Source of the DNA: an uncultured Dorea sp.
GTDB lineage: Bacteria; Bacillota; Clostridia; Lachnospirales; Lachnospiraceae
Direction of reading: 5' to 3'
DNA: 8,513 nucleotides
Assembly: GCA_910577685.1 (NCBI GenBank)
Contig: CAJTOH010000078.1
Location: 1 to 8,513 of the forward strand
A program made the translations under genes and the position numbers. The notes below the pieces were generated by a model that saw only the letters and a program-made list of their open reading frames with translations, searched no databases and was not told the DNA's origin. This document shows positions 1 through 6,015 of the stretch, piece by piece; position 1 is the stretch's first letter, and each line of letters begins with the position of its first letter.

Positions 1-31
1 CCTTGAAATAATAAGGTTTGTTAAAAAAATA

Positions 32-54
32 TGGTAGTTAACTTGACACTACCA
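32..54. promoter_or_regulatory. Palindrome in the leader of the SDR gene, possible operator
   Basis: A perfect 7-bp inverted repeat, TGGTAGT (32-38) and ACTACCA (48-54), is separated by 9 bases. It lies between the window edge and the ribosome site of the SDR gene (65-70), where a dimeric repressor could bind near the transcription start. A weak promoter could sit just upstream (TTGAAA at 3-8, AAATAT at 27-32). No T-run follows, so it does not look like a terminator. The cognate regulator, if any, lies outside the window. Confidence 0.4.
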
Positions 55-77
55 AGAACTTCTCGGAGGGATTGCAT

Positions 78-872
78 ATGAAAAATAATAAAATAGCTTT
101 GATAACAGGCTGTACAAGCGGAATAGGAAAGGCTCTGTCTGTCAAATTTGCACAGCAAGATTACAACTTGATTTTGGTAGCAAAAAATAAGGATAAATTG
201 AAAGAATTATCAAATCATCTGTCGCAGACTTTCCGCATAAAATCAGTTTTCATTGTTTATGGACTAGAAAAGCCAGAAGCCGCTGAATATGTATTCCGTA
301 GAGTGCAGGAATTGGATTTGAAAATTGATGTGCTTGTTAATAATGCGGGTTTTAATGAGTTTGGAAGTTTTATTAAAACAAGCAGGGAAAAAGAGCATGA
401 TATGATGTACTTACATATGTTTTTTGTAACAGATATGATGAAATTATTCCTGCCCTCAATGGTAGATAACAAGCAGGGAAAGATTTTAAATATTGGTTCA
501 ACAGGTTCTTATATATTATGTCCCTATGATGCCGTATATGCAGCAACGAAATCATATATTTTATCTGTGTCAAAAGGAATTAGTTCAGAACTCAAAGGCA
601 CTGGCGTAACAATCACAACTCTATGCCCAGGTTCTACAAAAACAGAATTTGCCGCTAAAGCAGGCATGGAAGATACTTTATTATTTAAGTTATTTGTTAT
701 GTCGCCAGAACGGGTTGCTGATATTGCTTATAAAGCTCTTATGAAAAGAAAAACGGCAGTCGTGGCAGGAATTTACAATAAAATTCTTGTTATATCATCT
801 TATATCCTGCCTAACAGATTGGTTGATAATCTTAGCAAAATAATGTTAGGAAAACAACACCGAGCAGACTAA
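78..872 (+). CDS. Short-chain dehydrogenase/reductase (SDR family)
   Basis: This is a cytosolic NAD(P)-dependent oxidoreductase of 264 residues, the usual length for a classical SDR; the substrate cannot be read from sequence. The Rossmann glycine motif TGCTSGIG is at residues 10-17, NNAG at 88-91, the catalytic Ser at 141 (NIGSTG), and the YxxxK pair at Tyr154/Lys158 (YAATK), followed by PG at 184-185. The segment YLHMFFVTDMMKLFLPSM (111-128) aligns with the helix that normally carries the tetrad Asn, but His113 occupies that position. I chose ATG at 78 because GGAGGG (65-70) is 7 bases away; an in-frame TTG at 72 lies too close to that ribosome site. It resembles the DltE/YqjQ-like general SDR group. 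No partner gene is visible, and a gap of about 120 bases separates it from the next gene. Confidence 0.92.
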   Translation: MKNNKIALITGCTSGIGKALSVKFAQQDYNLILVAKNKDKLKELSNHLSQTFRIKSVFIVYGLEKPEAAEYVFRRVQELDLKIDVLVNNAGFNEFGSFIKTSREKEHDMMYLHMFFVTDMMKLFLPSMVDNKQGKILNIGSTGSYILCPYDAVYAATKSYILSVSKGISSELKGTGVTITTLCPGSTKTEFAAKAGMEDTLLFKLFVMSPERVADIAYKALMKRKTAVVAGIYNKILVISSYILPNRLVDNLSKIMLGKQHRAD

Positions 873-993
873 ATGAAAAACAACATTTAGCGGACAGTTT
901 GTTCTTGCATACTAAGGGTGGCATAATTGCCTACTTTCCGTGGTGGTTTTCCATGAAAAAACATATATAATGTTATTTAAGAGGTGATGTTAT

Positions 994-1668
994 ATGAATT
1001 TAGAAGAAAAATTGCAAATGCTGAGGAAAAAGAATGGTTATTCCCAAGAGCAACTGGCAGATAAGATTGGGATAGCAAGGCAAACTGTAAGTAAATGGGA
1101 AAACGGACAAGCAATTCCAGAATTGAATGGATTGATATTATTAAGCGAATTATATGGCGTAACCATTGACAGAATAGTGAAAGATGATGATGAGTGCAAC
1201 ATTTTATTATGTAAGGGTGCGGACATTGACATCAATAAGGCTGTTTCCTTTTTGGTTTCTGCAAAAAAGAATACTTATCCAATCAATGAAAATAAAGTGC
1301 AATCTTCCCGAATGAAATCCAGTGATTTTTGTTATGCGGAAAATGAGTATAAATATTACGATACATATTTAGGCGGCGAAAAATTCACTGGTGAAGAAGC
1401 GGTATGGTACTATGATAATCCTATTTGGTGCATGAATTATACTGGCCGGGTTATAGGGGATAATTTTAACAATGGCTTTTTGAAAGAAGTTTTGTTGCAG
1501 GTTACGGAAAAATTTCCTTATCGGGGACCACAAATGTATACAAAAGGCGATTACCATTATCATTGTAAAGTAGATGGTGAATTTGTTTGGTTTCAAGGGT
1601 ACGAAGATATTTTTTATTTGGATGAAAAAATTTATGAATGTTATTTTCATGGAGGCGTGATTCAATAG
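994..1668 (+). CDS. XRE-family HTH protein with C-terminal DUF5680-like domain
   Basis: A predicted cytosolic DNA-binding protein of 224 residues. Residues about 6-62 form a Cro/C1-type helix-turn-helix with the typical LRKKNGYSQEQLADKIGIA / RQTVSKWENG pattern. A linker (about 65-115) leads to an aromatic-rich C-terminal domain (about 118-224) with TYLGGEKFTGEE, PIWCMNYTGRVIG, FPYRGP, GDYHYHC and the ending YFHGG, which I recognise as DUF5680. That domain has no known function and may sense a ligand. AGAGGTGA at 980-987 is a reasonable ribosome site for ATG 994. A lone TATAAT at 966-971 could be a -10 box, but no -35 box fits it. The TAG stop (1666-1668) touches the ATG of the radical SAM gene, so the two are probably translated as a coupled pair. 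DNA target unknown. Confidence 0.88.
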   Translation: MNLEEKLQMLRKKNGYSQEQLADKIGIARQTVSKWENGQAIPELNGLILLSELYGVTIDRIVKDDDECNILLCKGADIDINKAVSFLVSAKKNTYPINENKVQSSRMKSSDFCYAENEYKYYDTYLGGEKFTGEEAVWYYDNPIWCMNYTGRVIGDNFNNGFLKEVLLQVTEKFPYRGPQMYTKGDYHYHCKVDGEFVWFQGYEDIFYLDEKIYECYFHGGVIQ

Positions 1669-2502
1669 ATGGATATTATAGAACAAAAAATAAATACGAA
1701 GGACTATTTAACGAAATCAAATTTGCCAGCAAGTGATTATGTGATAAATCCCTATGTCGGCTGTACCCATGCTTGTAAATACTGCTATGCAAGATTTATG
1801 AAAAGATTTACAGGGCATAAGGAAGAATGGGGGAAATTTATAGACATTAAGCAGTGTGAAAAACCTATTAACCTAAAGAGATTAAAGGGAAAATCTGTTT
1901 TTATGTCGTCTGTAACAGATTGTTATAATTCTTATGAGGAGAAATACGGCATCACAAGAAAGATATTAGAACAGCTTGTGAATGCAGATTGCCAACTTAC
2001 AATTTCAACAAAATCAACGCTTATTTTACGGGATATAGAATTATTGAAAAGGATGTCCAATCTCAAAGTGGCATTTTCAATCAACACTTTAGATGACAAT
2101 TTTAGGGCGGATATGGATAAAGGCGGTTCGATAAAGGATAGGCTTCATGCGATAGAGAAATTACATAATGTGGGTATCCATACGGTTTTGTTTATGTCTC
2201 CTATTTTTCCGTATATCACAGAATGGAAAGACATCATTGATGGTACGAAAGAGAATGTATGTGAATATTGGTTTGAAAATCTGAATCTTAGAGGTGCATA
2301 CAAAAGCAGTATCCTCTCTTATATCAATACACACTATCCAGACTTAAAAGAAAAATATGAAGCAATTTATTTAAATAAAGATAGTGCATATTGGTATACG
2401 TTGGCTGATTTGCTCAACACGTATTGTGATGAACTGGGATTAAATTATGTCAATTACTTTTACCATGAAAAACTTGTTAATGAAAAATTAAATAATCAAT
2501 AG
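1669..2502 (+). CDS. Radical SAM protein, SPL/Rv2578c-like
   Basis: A 277-residue radical SAM enzyme. The iron-sulfur cluster motif CX3CX2C is Cys32, Cys36 and Cys39 in the context NPYVGCTHACKYCYAR, which is characteristic of the spore-photoproduct-lyase-like / Rv2578c group. Other family landmarks are MSSVTDCYNSYE (79-90), ISTKS (112-116), SINTLDD (137-143), PIFPYIT (178-184) and ENLNLRG (203-209). The family uses a 4Fe-4S cluster to cleave S-adenosylmethionine and start radical chemistry. The substrate of these SplB-like paralogues is not established, and I do not claim DNA repair. The start directly follows the stop of the XRE gene, with GGAGG at 1651-1655, 13 bases upstream; that is long spacing, so coupling to the upstream gene probably helps initiation. 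Cys85 sits where many relatives carry Pro (TDPY). Confidence 0.9.
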   Translation: MDIIEQKINTKDYLTKSNLPASDYVINPYVGCTHACKYCYARFMKRFTGHKEEWGKFIDIKQCEKPINLKRLKGKSVFMSSVTDCYNSYEEKYGITRKILEQLVNADCQLTISTKSTLILRDIELLKRMSNLKVAFSINTLDDNFRADMDKGGSIKDRLHAIEKLHNVGIHTVLFMSPIFPYITEWKDIIDGTKENVCEYWFENLNLRGAYKSSILSYINTHYPDLKEKYEAIYLNKDSAYWYTLADLLNTYCDELGLNYVNYFYHEKLVNEKLNNQ

Positions 2503-2517
2503 ATAGATTGTGAGAAG

Positions 2518-2567
2518 GCAAATACGTCCATTGAATAAAAAAAACGATGTTCGATGGGCTGTATTGC
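2518..2567 (+). other. Imperfect 50-nt hairpin downstream of the radical SAM gene
   Basis: The left arm (2518-2535, GCAAATACGTCCATTGAA) pairs with the right arm (2550-2567, TTCGATGGGCTGTATTGC) over about 17 base pairs. There is one bulged base on each side and three G-U pairs, and the loop is A-rich (2536-2549). No T-run follows directly, and a proper terminator begins 14 bases later. It may be an RNA 3' structure protecting the mRNA or a worn inverted repeat from a mobile element. Confidence 0.35.
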
Positions 2568-2580
2568 TGTACCTTAATTA

Positions 2581-2619
2581 CCCTCTAACTTTGTTTTTGA
2601 AGTTTGGAGGGATTTTTTT
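2581..2619 (+). terminator. Intrinsic terminator of the XRE/radical SAM unit
   Basis: CCCTCTAA (2581-2588) pairs with TTGGAGGG (2604-2611), with one U-G pair, and further partial pairing inside the loop side. It is followed by seven Ts at 2613-2619. It lies about 80 bases after the radical SAM stop codon and is the likely end of that transcript. Confidence 0.75.
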
Positions 2620-2641
2620 ATGTCCTTTTTTCGGGCAGTAA

Positions 2642-2760
2642 CCTATCTGCTCATGCAACGCAGAGTTTATCCATACATAGCATATCGGGGTGATGCAAGT
2701 ATCACAATGAATGTGTATAATCATAGCAGCTTTGAGAGAACCGAAAAGGAAGTGCAGTGA
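2642..2760 (+). pseudogene. Remnant of tyrosine recombinase (integrase) C-terminus
   Basis: A plus-strand frame ending at TGA 2758-2760 reads VYPYIAYRGDA followed by SITMNVYNHSSFERTEKEVQ. The second part is a near-canonical end of an integrative-element integrase: GDASITMNVYNH normally follows the conserved L-G-H, and the Tyr codon at 2716-2718 corresponds to the catalytic nucleophile. Upstream the match decays. The expected LQYIMGH reads YPYIAYR, so the conserved His is lost, and an expected C-N-A block appears only in another frame (2642-2664). No catalytic Arg region is present, and the only ATG (2620) sits at the end of a terminator T-run, so this is a dead fragment. The identification rests on motif recognition of a short piece. 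Confidence 0.6.
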
Positions 2761-2792
2761 ATTGACAATGTAATCAATTTTTAAGTAAGAAT

Positions 2793-2823
2793 CCACCGTC
2801 AGCAATATCGGCGGTGGGTTTTT
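2793..2823 (+). terminator. Intrinsic terminator after the integrase remnant
   Basis: CCACCG (2793-2798) pairs with CGGTGG (2812-2817) around a 13-base loop, and TTTTT follows at 2819-2823. It sits 30 bases past the stop of the integrase remnant, so it is probably the original terminator of that gene. It also shields clpB from upstream transcription. Confidence 0.65.
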
Positions 2824-2824
2824 G

Positions 2825-2859
2825 TATGTCAGAAGAAAAAATATGTCAATCGTATGTCA
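2825..2859. repeat. Three TATGTCA direct repeats, candidate arm-type integrase sites
   Basis: TATGTCA occurs at 2825-2831, 2842-2848 and 2853-2859. The last two start 11 bases apart, about one helical turn. Short direct repeats just beyond the 3' end of an integrase gene are typical of the arm-binding sites of tyrosine recombinases, and these lie 65-99 bases past the integrase remnant. I infer that they mark the end of the left element. Confidence 0.45.
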
Positions 2860-2933
2860 AAACGGGTAAAATAGAAATATATAAACACTGGAAACCGCAT
2901 AAAATCAGCACTTTATAAAATTTTCAGAAAATA

Positions 2934-2960
2934 TTAGCACTCGTTCCTTGACAGTGCTAG
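2934..2960. promoter_or_regulatory. CIRCE element (HrcA operator) of clpB
   Basis: TTAGCACTC-N9-CAGTGCTAG matches the CIRCE consensus TTAGCACTC-N9-GAGTGCTAA: the left arm and spacer length are perfect, and the right arm differs at its first and last base. HrcA binds this element and represses chaperone genes at normal temperature. It lies 68 bases before the clpB start and overlaps the -35 box. No hrcA gene is in the window. Confidence 0.9.
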
Positions 2961-2976
2961 TAAAATGAGATATTGT
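2948..2976 (+). promoter_or_regulatory. Sigma-A type promoter of clpB, embedded in CIRCE
   Basis: A perfect -35 box TTGACA (2948-2953), a 17-base spacer and a 4/6 -10 box TATTGT (2971-2976) predict a start of transcription near 2983. The -35 box spans the CIRCE spacer and the first two bases of its right arm, so HrcA binding would block RNA polymerase directly. Confidence 0.75.
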
Positions 2977-3028
2977 TATATCGTAAATAGAACAACAATC
3001 AGTTCAGAATTAAGAAGGAGGCTGTACT

Positions 3029-5620
3029 ATGAATATAAATAAATTTACGCAAAAATCCATGCAGGCAGTGAATGACTGTGAACGCGTATCAATGGAATAC
3101 GGCAATCAGGAGATTGAGCAGGAGCATCTTCTCTACGCGTTACTGACGCAGGAGGACAGTCTGATTCTCAAGCTGATGGAGAAGATGGGAATTGATAAGA
3201 ATACAATCGTCGGCCGGACGGAAGAAGCGTTGAGGAAACGTACCAAGGTGCAGGGCGGCCAGCAGTATATTGGTCAGGACTTGAATAAGGCGCTGATCCA
3301 CGCCGAAGACGAAGCAAGACAGATGGGAGACGAATATGTATCTGTCGAACACATTTTTCTGTCGCTTTTGAAGTATCCCAACAGAGAGATTAAGTCCCTC
3401 TTCCGGGAGATGGGTATCAAGAGGGACGAGTTTCTGAAAGCTCTGTCAACGGTGAGAGGCAACCAGCGCGTTACCAGCGACAACCCGGAGGACACGTATG
3501 ACACTTTGAACAAATATGGTTCGGATCTTGTGGAGCGGGCCAGAGAGCAGAAGTTAGATCCGGTGATAGGGAGAGACTCGGAGATACGCAATGTGATCCG
3601 TATCCTTTCCCGGAAGACGAAGAATAATCCTGTGTTAATCGGAGAGCCGGGCGTCGGCAAGACGGCGGTGGTGGAAGGTTTGGCGCAGAGAATTGTCCGG
3701 GGCGATGTACCGGAAGGACTGAAGGATAAGACGATTTTCTCGCTGGATATGGGCGCGCTGGTGGCGGGGGCGAAATACCGCGGCGAGTTCGAGGAACGTC
3801 TGAAAGCCGTTCTGGAAGATGTGAAAAACAGCGACGGAAGAATCATCTTGTTTATCGACGAACTTCACACGATCGTAGGGGCGGGCAAGACAGACGGAGC
3901 CATGGATGCCGGCAATATGCTCAAGCCTATGCTTGCAAGAGGAGAGCTGCATTGTATCGGAGCTACGACGCTGGACGAATATCGGCAGTATATTGAGAAG
4001 GACGCGGCTCTGGAACGCCGTTTTCAGCCGGTATTGGTGGACGAACCGACGGTGGAGGATGCGATCTCTATTCTTCGGGGGCTGAAGGAACGCTATGAAG
4101 TGTTCCATGGGGTCAAGATTACGGACAGCGCTCTCGTGGCGGCGGCAACCTTATCGGAGCGGTATATTTCGGACCGTTTTCTTCCGGATAAGGCAATCGA
4201 TCTGGTAGACGAGGCGTGCGCGCTGATCAAGACGGAACTTGATTCCATGCCGACGGAGTTAGACGAACTGCAGCGGAAGATTATGCAGATGGAGATTGAA
4301 GAGGCGGCGCTTAAGAAGGAGGACGACCGGTTAAGCCGGGAGCGTCTGGAGCATCTGCAGCAGGAGCTGGCTGAGATGCGGGAGGAATTCGCCGGTAAGA
4401 AAGCCCAGTGGGATAATGAGAAGGTAGACGTAGAGCGGGTAAGAAAGCTGCGGGAAGAGATCGAGCAGGTCAACAAGGACATTGAGAAGGCGCAGCAGTC
4501 CTATGATCTTAATAAGGCGGCGGAATTGCAGTATGGCAGGCTGCCCCAGCTTCAGAAGCGGCTGGAGGAGGAAGAGGCGAGGGTTAAGGACGAAGAGAAG
4601 TCCTTAGTGCATGAAAGCGTGACAGATGAAGAGATCGGTAGAATCGTATCCCGGTGGACAGGAATTCCGGTTGCGAAGCTGAATGAGAGCGAGCGCAGCA
4701 AGACGCTTCATCTGGCGGAAGAGCTGCATAAGCGTGTGATCGGTCAGGATGAAGGCGTGGAGTTGGTGACAGAGGCGATTATCCGTTCCAAGGCGGGGAT
4801 TAAGGATCCTACGAAGCCGATCGGTTCCTTTTTGTTCCTTGGACCTACGGGCGTTGGAAAGACAGAGCTTGCCAAGGCGCTTGCAGAGAGCCTTTTTGAC
4901 GATGAGGGCAATATGGTACGCATTGACATGAGCGAGTATATGGAGAAGTATTCTGTGTCCAGACTGATCGGAGCGCCTCCGGGATATGTTGGATATGACG
5001 AGGGAGGCCAGTTGACGGAGGCGGTCCGGAGGAAACCTTATTCCGTGGTACTCTTTGACGAGGTAGAAAAAGCCCACCCGGATGTGTTTAACGTGCTGCT
5101 GCAGGTGTTGGACGACGGAAGAATCACAGACTCTCAGGGACGCACCGTGGACTTTAAGAATACGATCCTCATTATGACTTCGAATATCGGTTCGTCTTAT
5201 CTATTGGAGGGTATTGATGCCAAGGGTAATATAAGTCAGGAAAGTCAAAGGATGGTAATGGACGACCTGAGAGCTCATTTCAGGCCGGAATTCCTGAATC
5301 GTTTGGATGAAACAATTCTGTTTAAACCATTGACCAAGGAGGATATTTACCACATTATCGACTTGTTGGTAACGGATGTAAATAAACGGTTGGCAGACAG
5401 AGAGATTTCCATTGAGCTCACGGAGGCGGCGAAAAATTATGTGGTAGAGGGCGGGTATGACCCTGCCTATGGGGCAAGGCCGCTTAAGCGTTATCTGCAG
5501 AAGAATGTGGAGACTATGGCGGCAAGGCTGATGCTTCAAGGGGATGTGGGCGCGCAGGATACGATTGTGCTGGATGTAGAAGATGGGAAGTTAAGGGCCG
5601 GAAGTAAAAAAGTATTATAA
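3029..5620 (+). CDS. clpB: ATP-dependent protein disaggregase ClpB (Hsp104 family)
   Basis: ClpB is a cytosolic hexameric AAA+ machine that works with DnaK/DnaJ/GrpE to pull proteins out of heat-induced aggregates. The 863 residues are full length for the family. In order: N-terminal double Clp repeat (about 1-145); NBD1 with Walker A GEPGVGKT (205-212), pore loop AKYRGEFEER (248-257), Walker B ILFIDE (273-278) and arginine fingers at 330-331; coiled-coil middle domain (about 410-525), which separates ClpB from ClpC/ClpA; NBD2 with Walker A GPTGVGKT (605-612), pore motif GYVGYDEGG (652-660), Walker B VVLFDE (673-678) and sensor-2 GARPLKR (815-821). All key residues are intact. GAAGGAGG (3014-3021) lies 7 bases before the ATG. 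It is monocistronic under CIRCE. Its base composition is visibly more GC-rich than that of both flanks, suggesting it is native and the flanks acquired. Confidence 0.98.
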   Translation: MNINKFTQKSMQAVNDCERVSMEYGNQEIEQEHLLYALLTQEDSLILKLMEKMGIDKNTIVGRTEEALRKRTKVQGGQQYIGQDLNKALIHAEDEARQMGDEYVSVEHIFLSLLKYPNREIKSLFREMGIKRDEFLKALSTVRGNQRVTSDNPEDTYDTLNKYGSDLVERAREQKLDPVIGRDSEIRNVIRILSRKTKNNPVLIGEPGVGKTAVVEGLAQRIVRGDVPEGLKDKTIFSLDMGALVAGAKYRGEFEERLKAVLEDVKNSDGRIILFIDELHTIVGAGKTDGAMDAGNMLKPMLARGELHCIGATTLDEYRQYIEKDAALERRFQPVLVDEPTVEDAISILRGLKERYEVFHGVKITDSALVAAATLSERYISDRFLPDKAIDLVDEACALIKTELDSMPTELDELQRKIMQMEIEEAALKKEDDRLSRERLEHLQQELAEMREEFAGKKAQWDNEKVDVERVRKLREEIEQVNKDIEKAQQSYDLNKAAELQYGRLPQLQKRLEEEEARVKDEEKSLVHESVTDEEIGRIVSRWTGIPVAKLNESERSKTLHLAEELHKRVIGQDEGVELVTEAIIRSKAGIKDPTKPIGSFLFLGPTGVGKTELAKALAESLFDDEGNMVRIDMSEYMEKYSVSRLIGAPPGYVGYDEGGQLTEAVRRKPYSVVLFDEVEKAHPDVFNVLLQVLDDGRITDSQGRTVDFKNTILIMTSNIGSSYLLEGIDAKGNISQESQRMVMDDLRAHFRPEFLNRLDETILFKPLTKEDIYHIIDLLVTDVNKRLADREISIELTEAAKNYVVEGGYDPAYGARPLKRYLQKNVETMAARLMLQGDVGAQDTIVLDVEDGKLRAGSKKVL

Positions 5621-5630
5621 ATTCCGGTTT

Positions 5631-5653
5631 GCCGAAAAATCCGGCTAACTTTT
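5631..5653 (+). terminator. Weak candidate terminator of clpB
   Basis: GCCG (5631-5634) and CGGC (5642-5645) form a 4-bp stem with a 7-base loop, followed by TAACTTTT. The stem is short and the T-run is interrupted. A competing 6-bp pairing, CCGGAA (5598-5603) with TTCCGG (5622-5627), spans the clpB stop codon. One of them is the best available end signal, but neither is convincing. Confidence 0.3.
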
Positions 5654-5701
5654 CCCATTTTACAGGCATCTTAGCCTGTTCATTAGTGAAATGATATGTA
5701 T

Positions 5702-5751
5702 TTTCCCTTATTTTTGCCCTTATGAGATAATCGTAAGGGAAATAAGGGAAA
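5702..5751. repeat. 12-bp inverted repeat built from CCCTTA units, candidate arm-type attachment sites
   Basis: TTTCCCTTATTT (5702-5713) and AAATAAGGGAAA (5740-5751) are perfect inverted copies. Additional CCCTTA (5717-5722) and TAAGGG (5734-5739) units lie inside, giving four hexamers in two orientations. They overlap the stop and last codons of the minus-strand integrase remnant. Such short repeats at an integrase 3' end usually bind the recombinase's N-terminal arm domain. The arrangement can also form a long hairpin in RNA. Confidence 0.5.
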
Positions 5752-5863
5752 GTCTTTTTCTTGTGGAGTGGGCATAGACATTCATGGTGGTACTGGCATC
5801 TGAATGTCCTAACAGTTTCTGCACATCCTTTGGTGCTGCTCCGTTTGCCAACAGGTTGCTTCC
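5720..5863 (-). pseudogene. Tyrosine recombinase (integrase) C-terminal fragment
   Basis: The minus strand encodes 47 residues reading GSNLLANGAAPKDVQ, KLLGHSDASTTMNVYAHSTR and a short tail to TAA (5722-5720). LLGHSD-STTMNVYAH is the classic C-terminal signature of Tn916/phage-type integrases: the conserved His is in LLGH, and the nucleophilic Tyr codon is at plus positions 5774-5776. A TAA directly precedes GSNLL in frame, and the HTF/Arg block expected just before it is missing, so an internal deletion or rearrangement has removed the catalytic core. It points toward clpB, opposite to the relic at 2642-2760, and comes from a different integrase lineage (VYAH versus VYNH; different arm-like repeats). 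It is non-functional as it stands. Confidence 0.85.
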
Positions 5864-5982
5864 TTATAATCGTTGGGAATTTCCTCTGTTCCATCCGGAT
5901 GATAAAACTCATAGTAAACGCTGTTTTTGTCTTTTACTTCTCTGTAGTAGTTCTTGTGATGCAGGACGGATTTTGCGGACAT
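5809..5982 (-). pseudogene. Unrecognised minus-strand frame fused to the integrase relic
   Basis: From ATG (5982-5980) the minus strand reads 57 codons. The first 39 residues look protein-like (VLHHKNYYREVKDKN, then SVYYEFYHPDGTEEIPNDY). After about plus position 5866 the frame runs into the integrase sequence in the wrong phase and ends at TAG (5811-5809). I do not recognise the N-terminal part. It may be central integrase sequence left by a deletion or a piece of a different element gene joined at the deletion point. No ribosome site precedes the ATG, and an in-frame TGA lies just upstream, so expression is unlikely. Confidence 0.3.
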
Positions 5983-6001
5983 TCAAAATAAAAAAGAATG
6001 T
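5979..6001. repeat. Short inverted repeat before the tnpV ribosome site
   Basis: ACATTC (5979-5984) and GAATGT (5996-6001) are perfect inverted copies separated by 11 A-rich bases. The right arm touches the tnpV ribosome site GGAGG (6002-6006). A translational hairpin or a protein site is possible; the function is unknown. Confidence 0.3.
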
Positions 6002-6015
6002 GGAGGTAACAAACA

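Noticed and set aside
43..48. TTGACA as a -35 box for the SDR gene
   Set aside because: A 17-bp spacer would place the -10 box on the ribosome site (65-70), leaving no room for a transcript start; it is the spacer of the palindrome.
72..77. TTG at 72 as the SDR start codon
   Set aside because: It lies one base from the GGAGGG ribosome site; ATG at 78 has proper spacing.
966..971. TATAAT as a promoter of the XRE gene
   Set aside because: No acceptable -35 hexamer occurs 16-18 bases upstream, and the predicted start would fall at the ribosome site; kept only as a weak possibility.
2578..2805. 75-codon minus-strand open frame upstream of clpB
   Set aside because: It crosses two terminators and is antisense to the integrase remnant; no motif and no ribosome site.
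2825..2859. TATGTCA repeats as a CRISPR array
   Set aside because: Units are only 7 bp, with 4-10 bp spacers; far too short and irregular for CRISPR.
3274..3846. 190-codon open frame on the minus strand inside clpB (with several smaller ones, e.g. 3635-4108, 4093-4482, 4604-5077)
   Set aside because: They lie fully antisense to intact clpB, have composition explained by its GC-rich codon use, contain no recognisable domain, and lack ribosome sites.
5662..5679. ACAGGC/GCCTGT hairpin downstream of clpB as a terminator
   Set aside because: The 6-bp stem is clean, but neither strand has a T-run after it.
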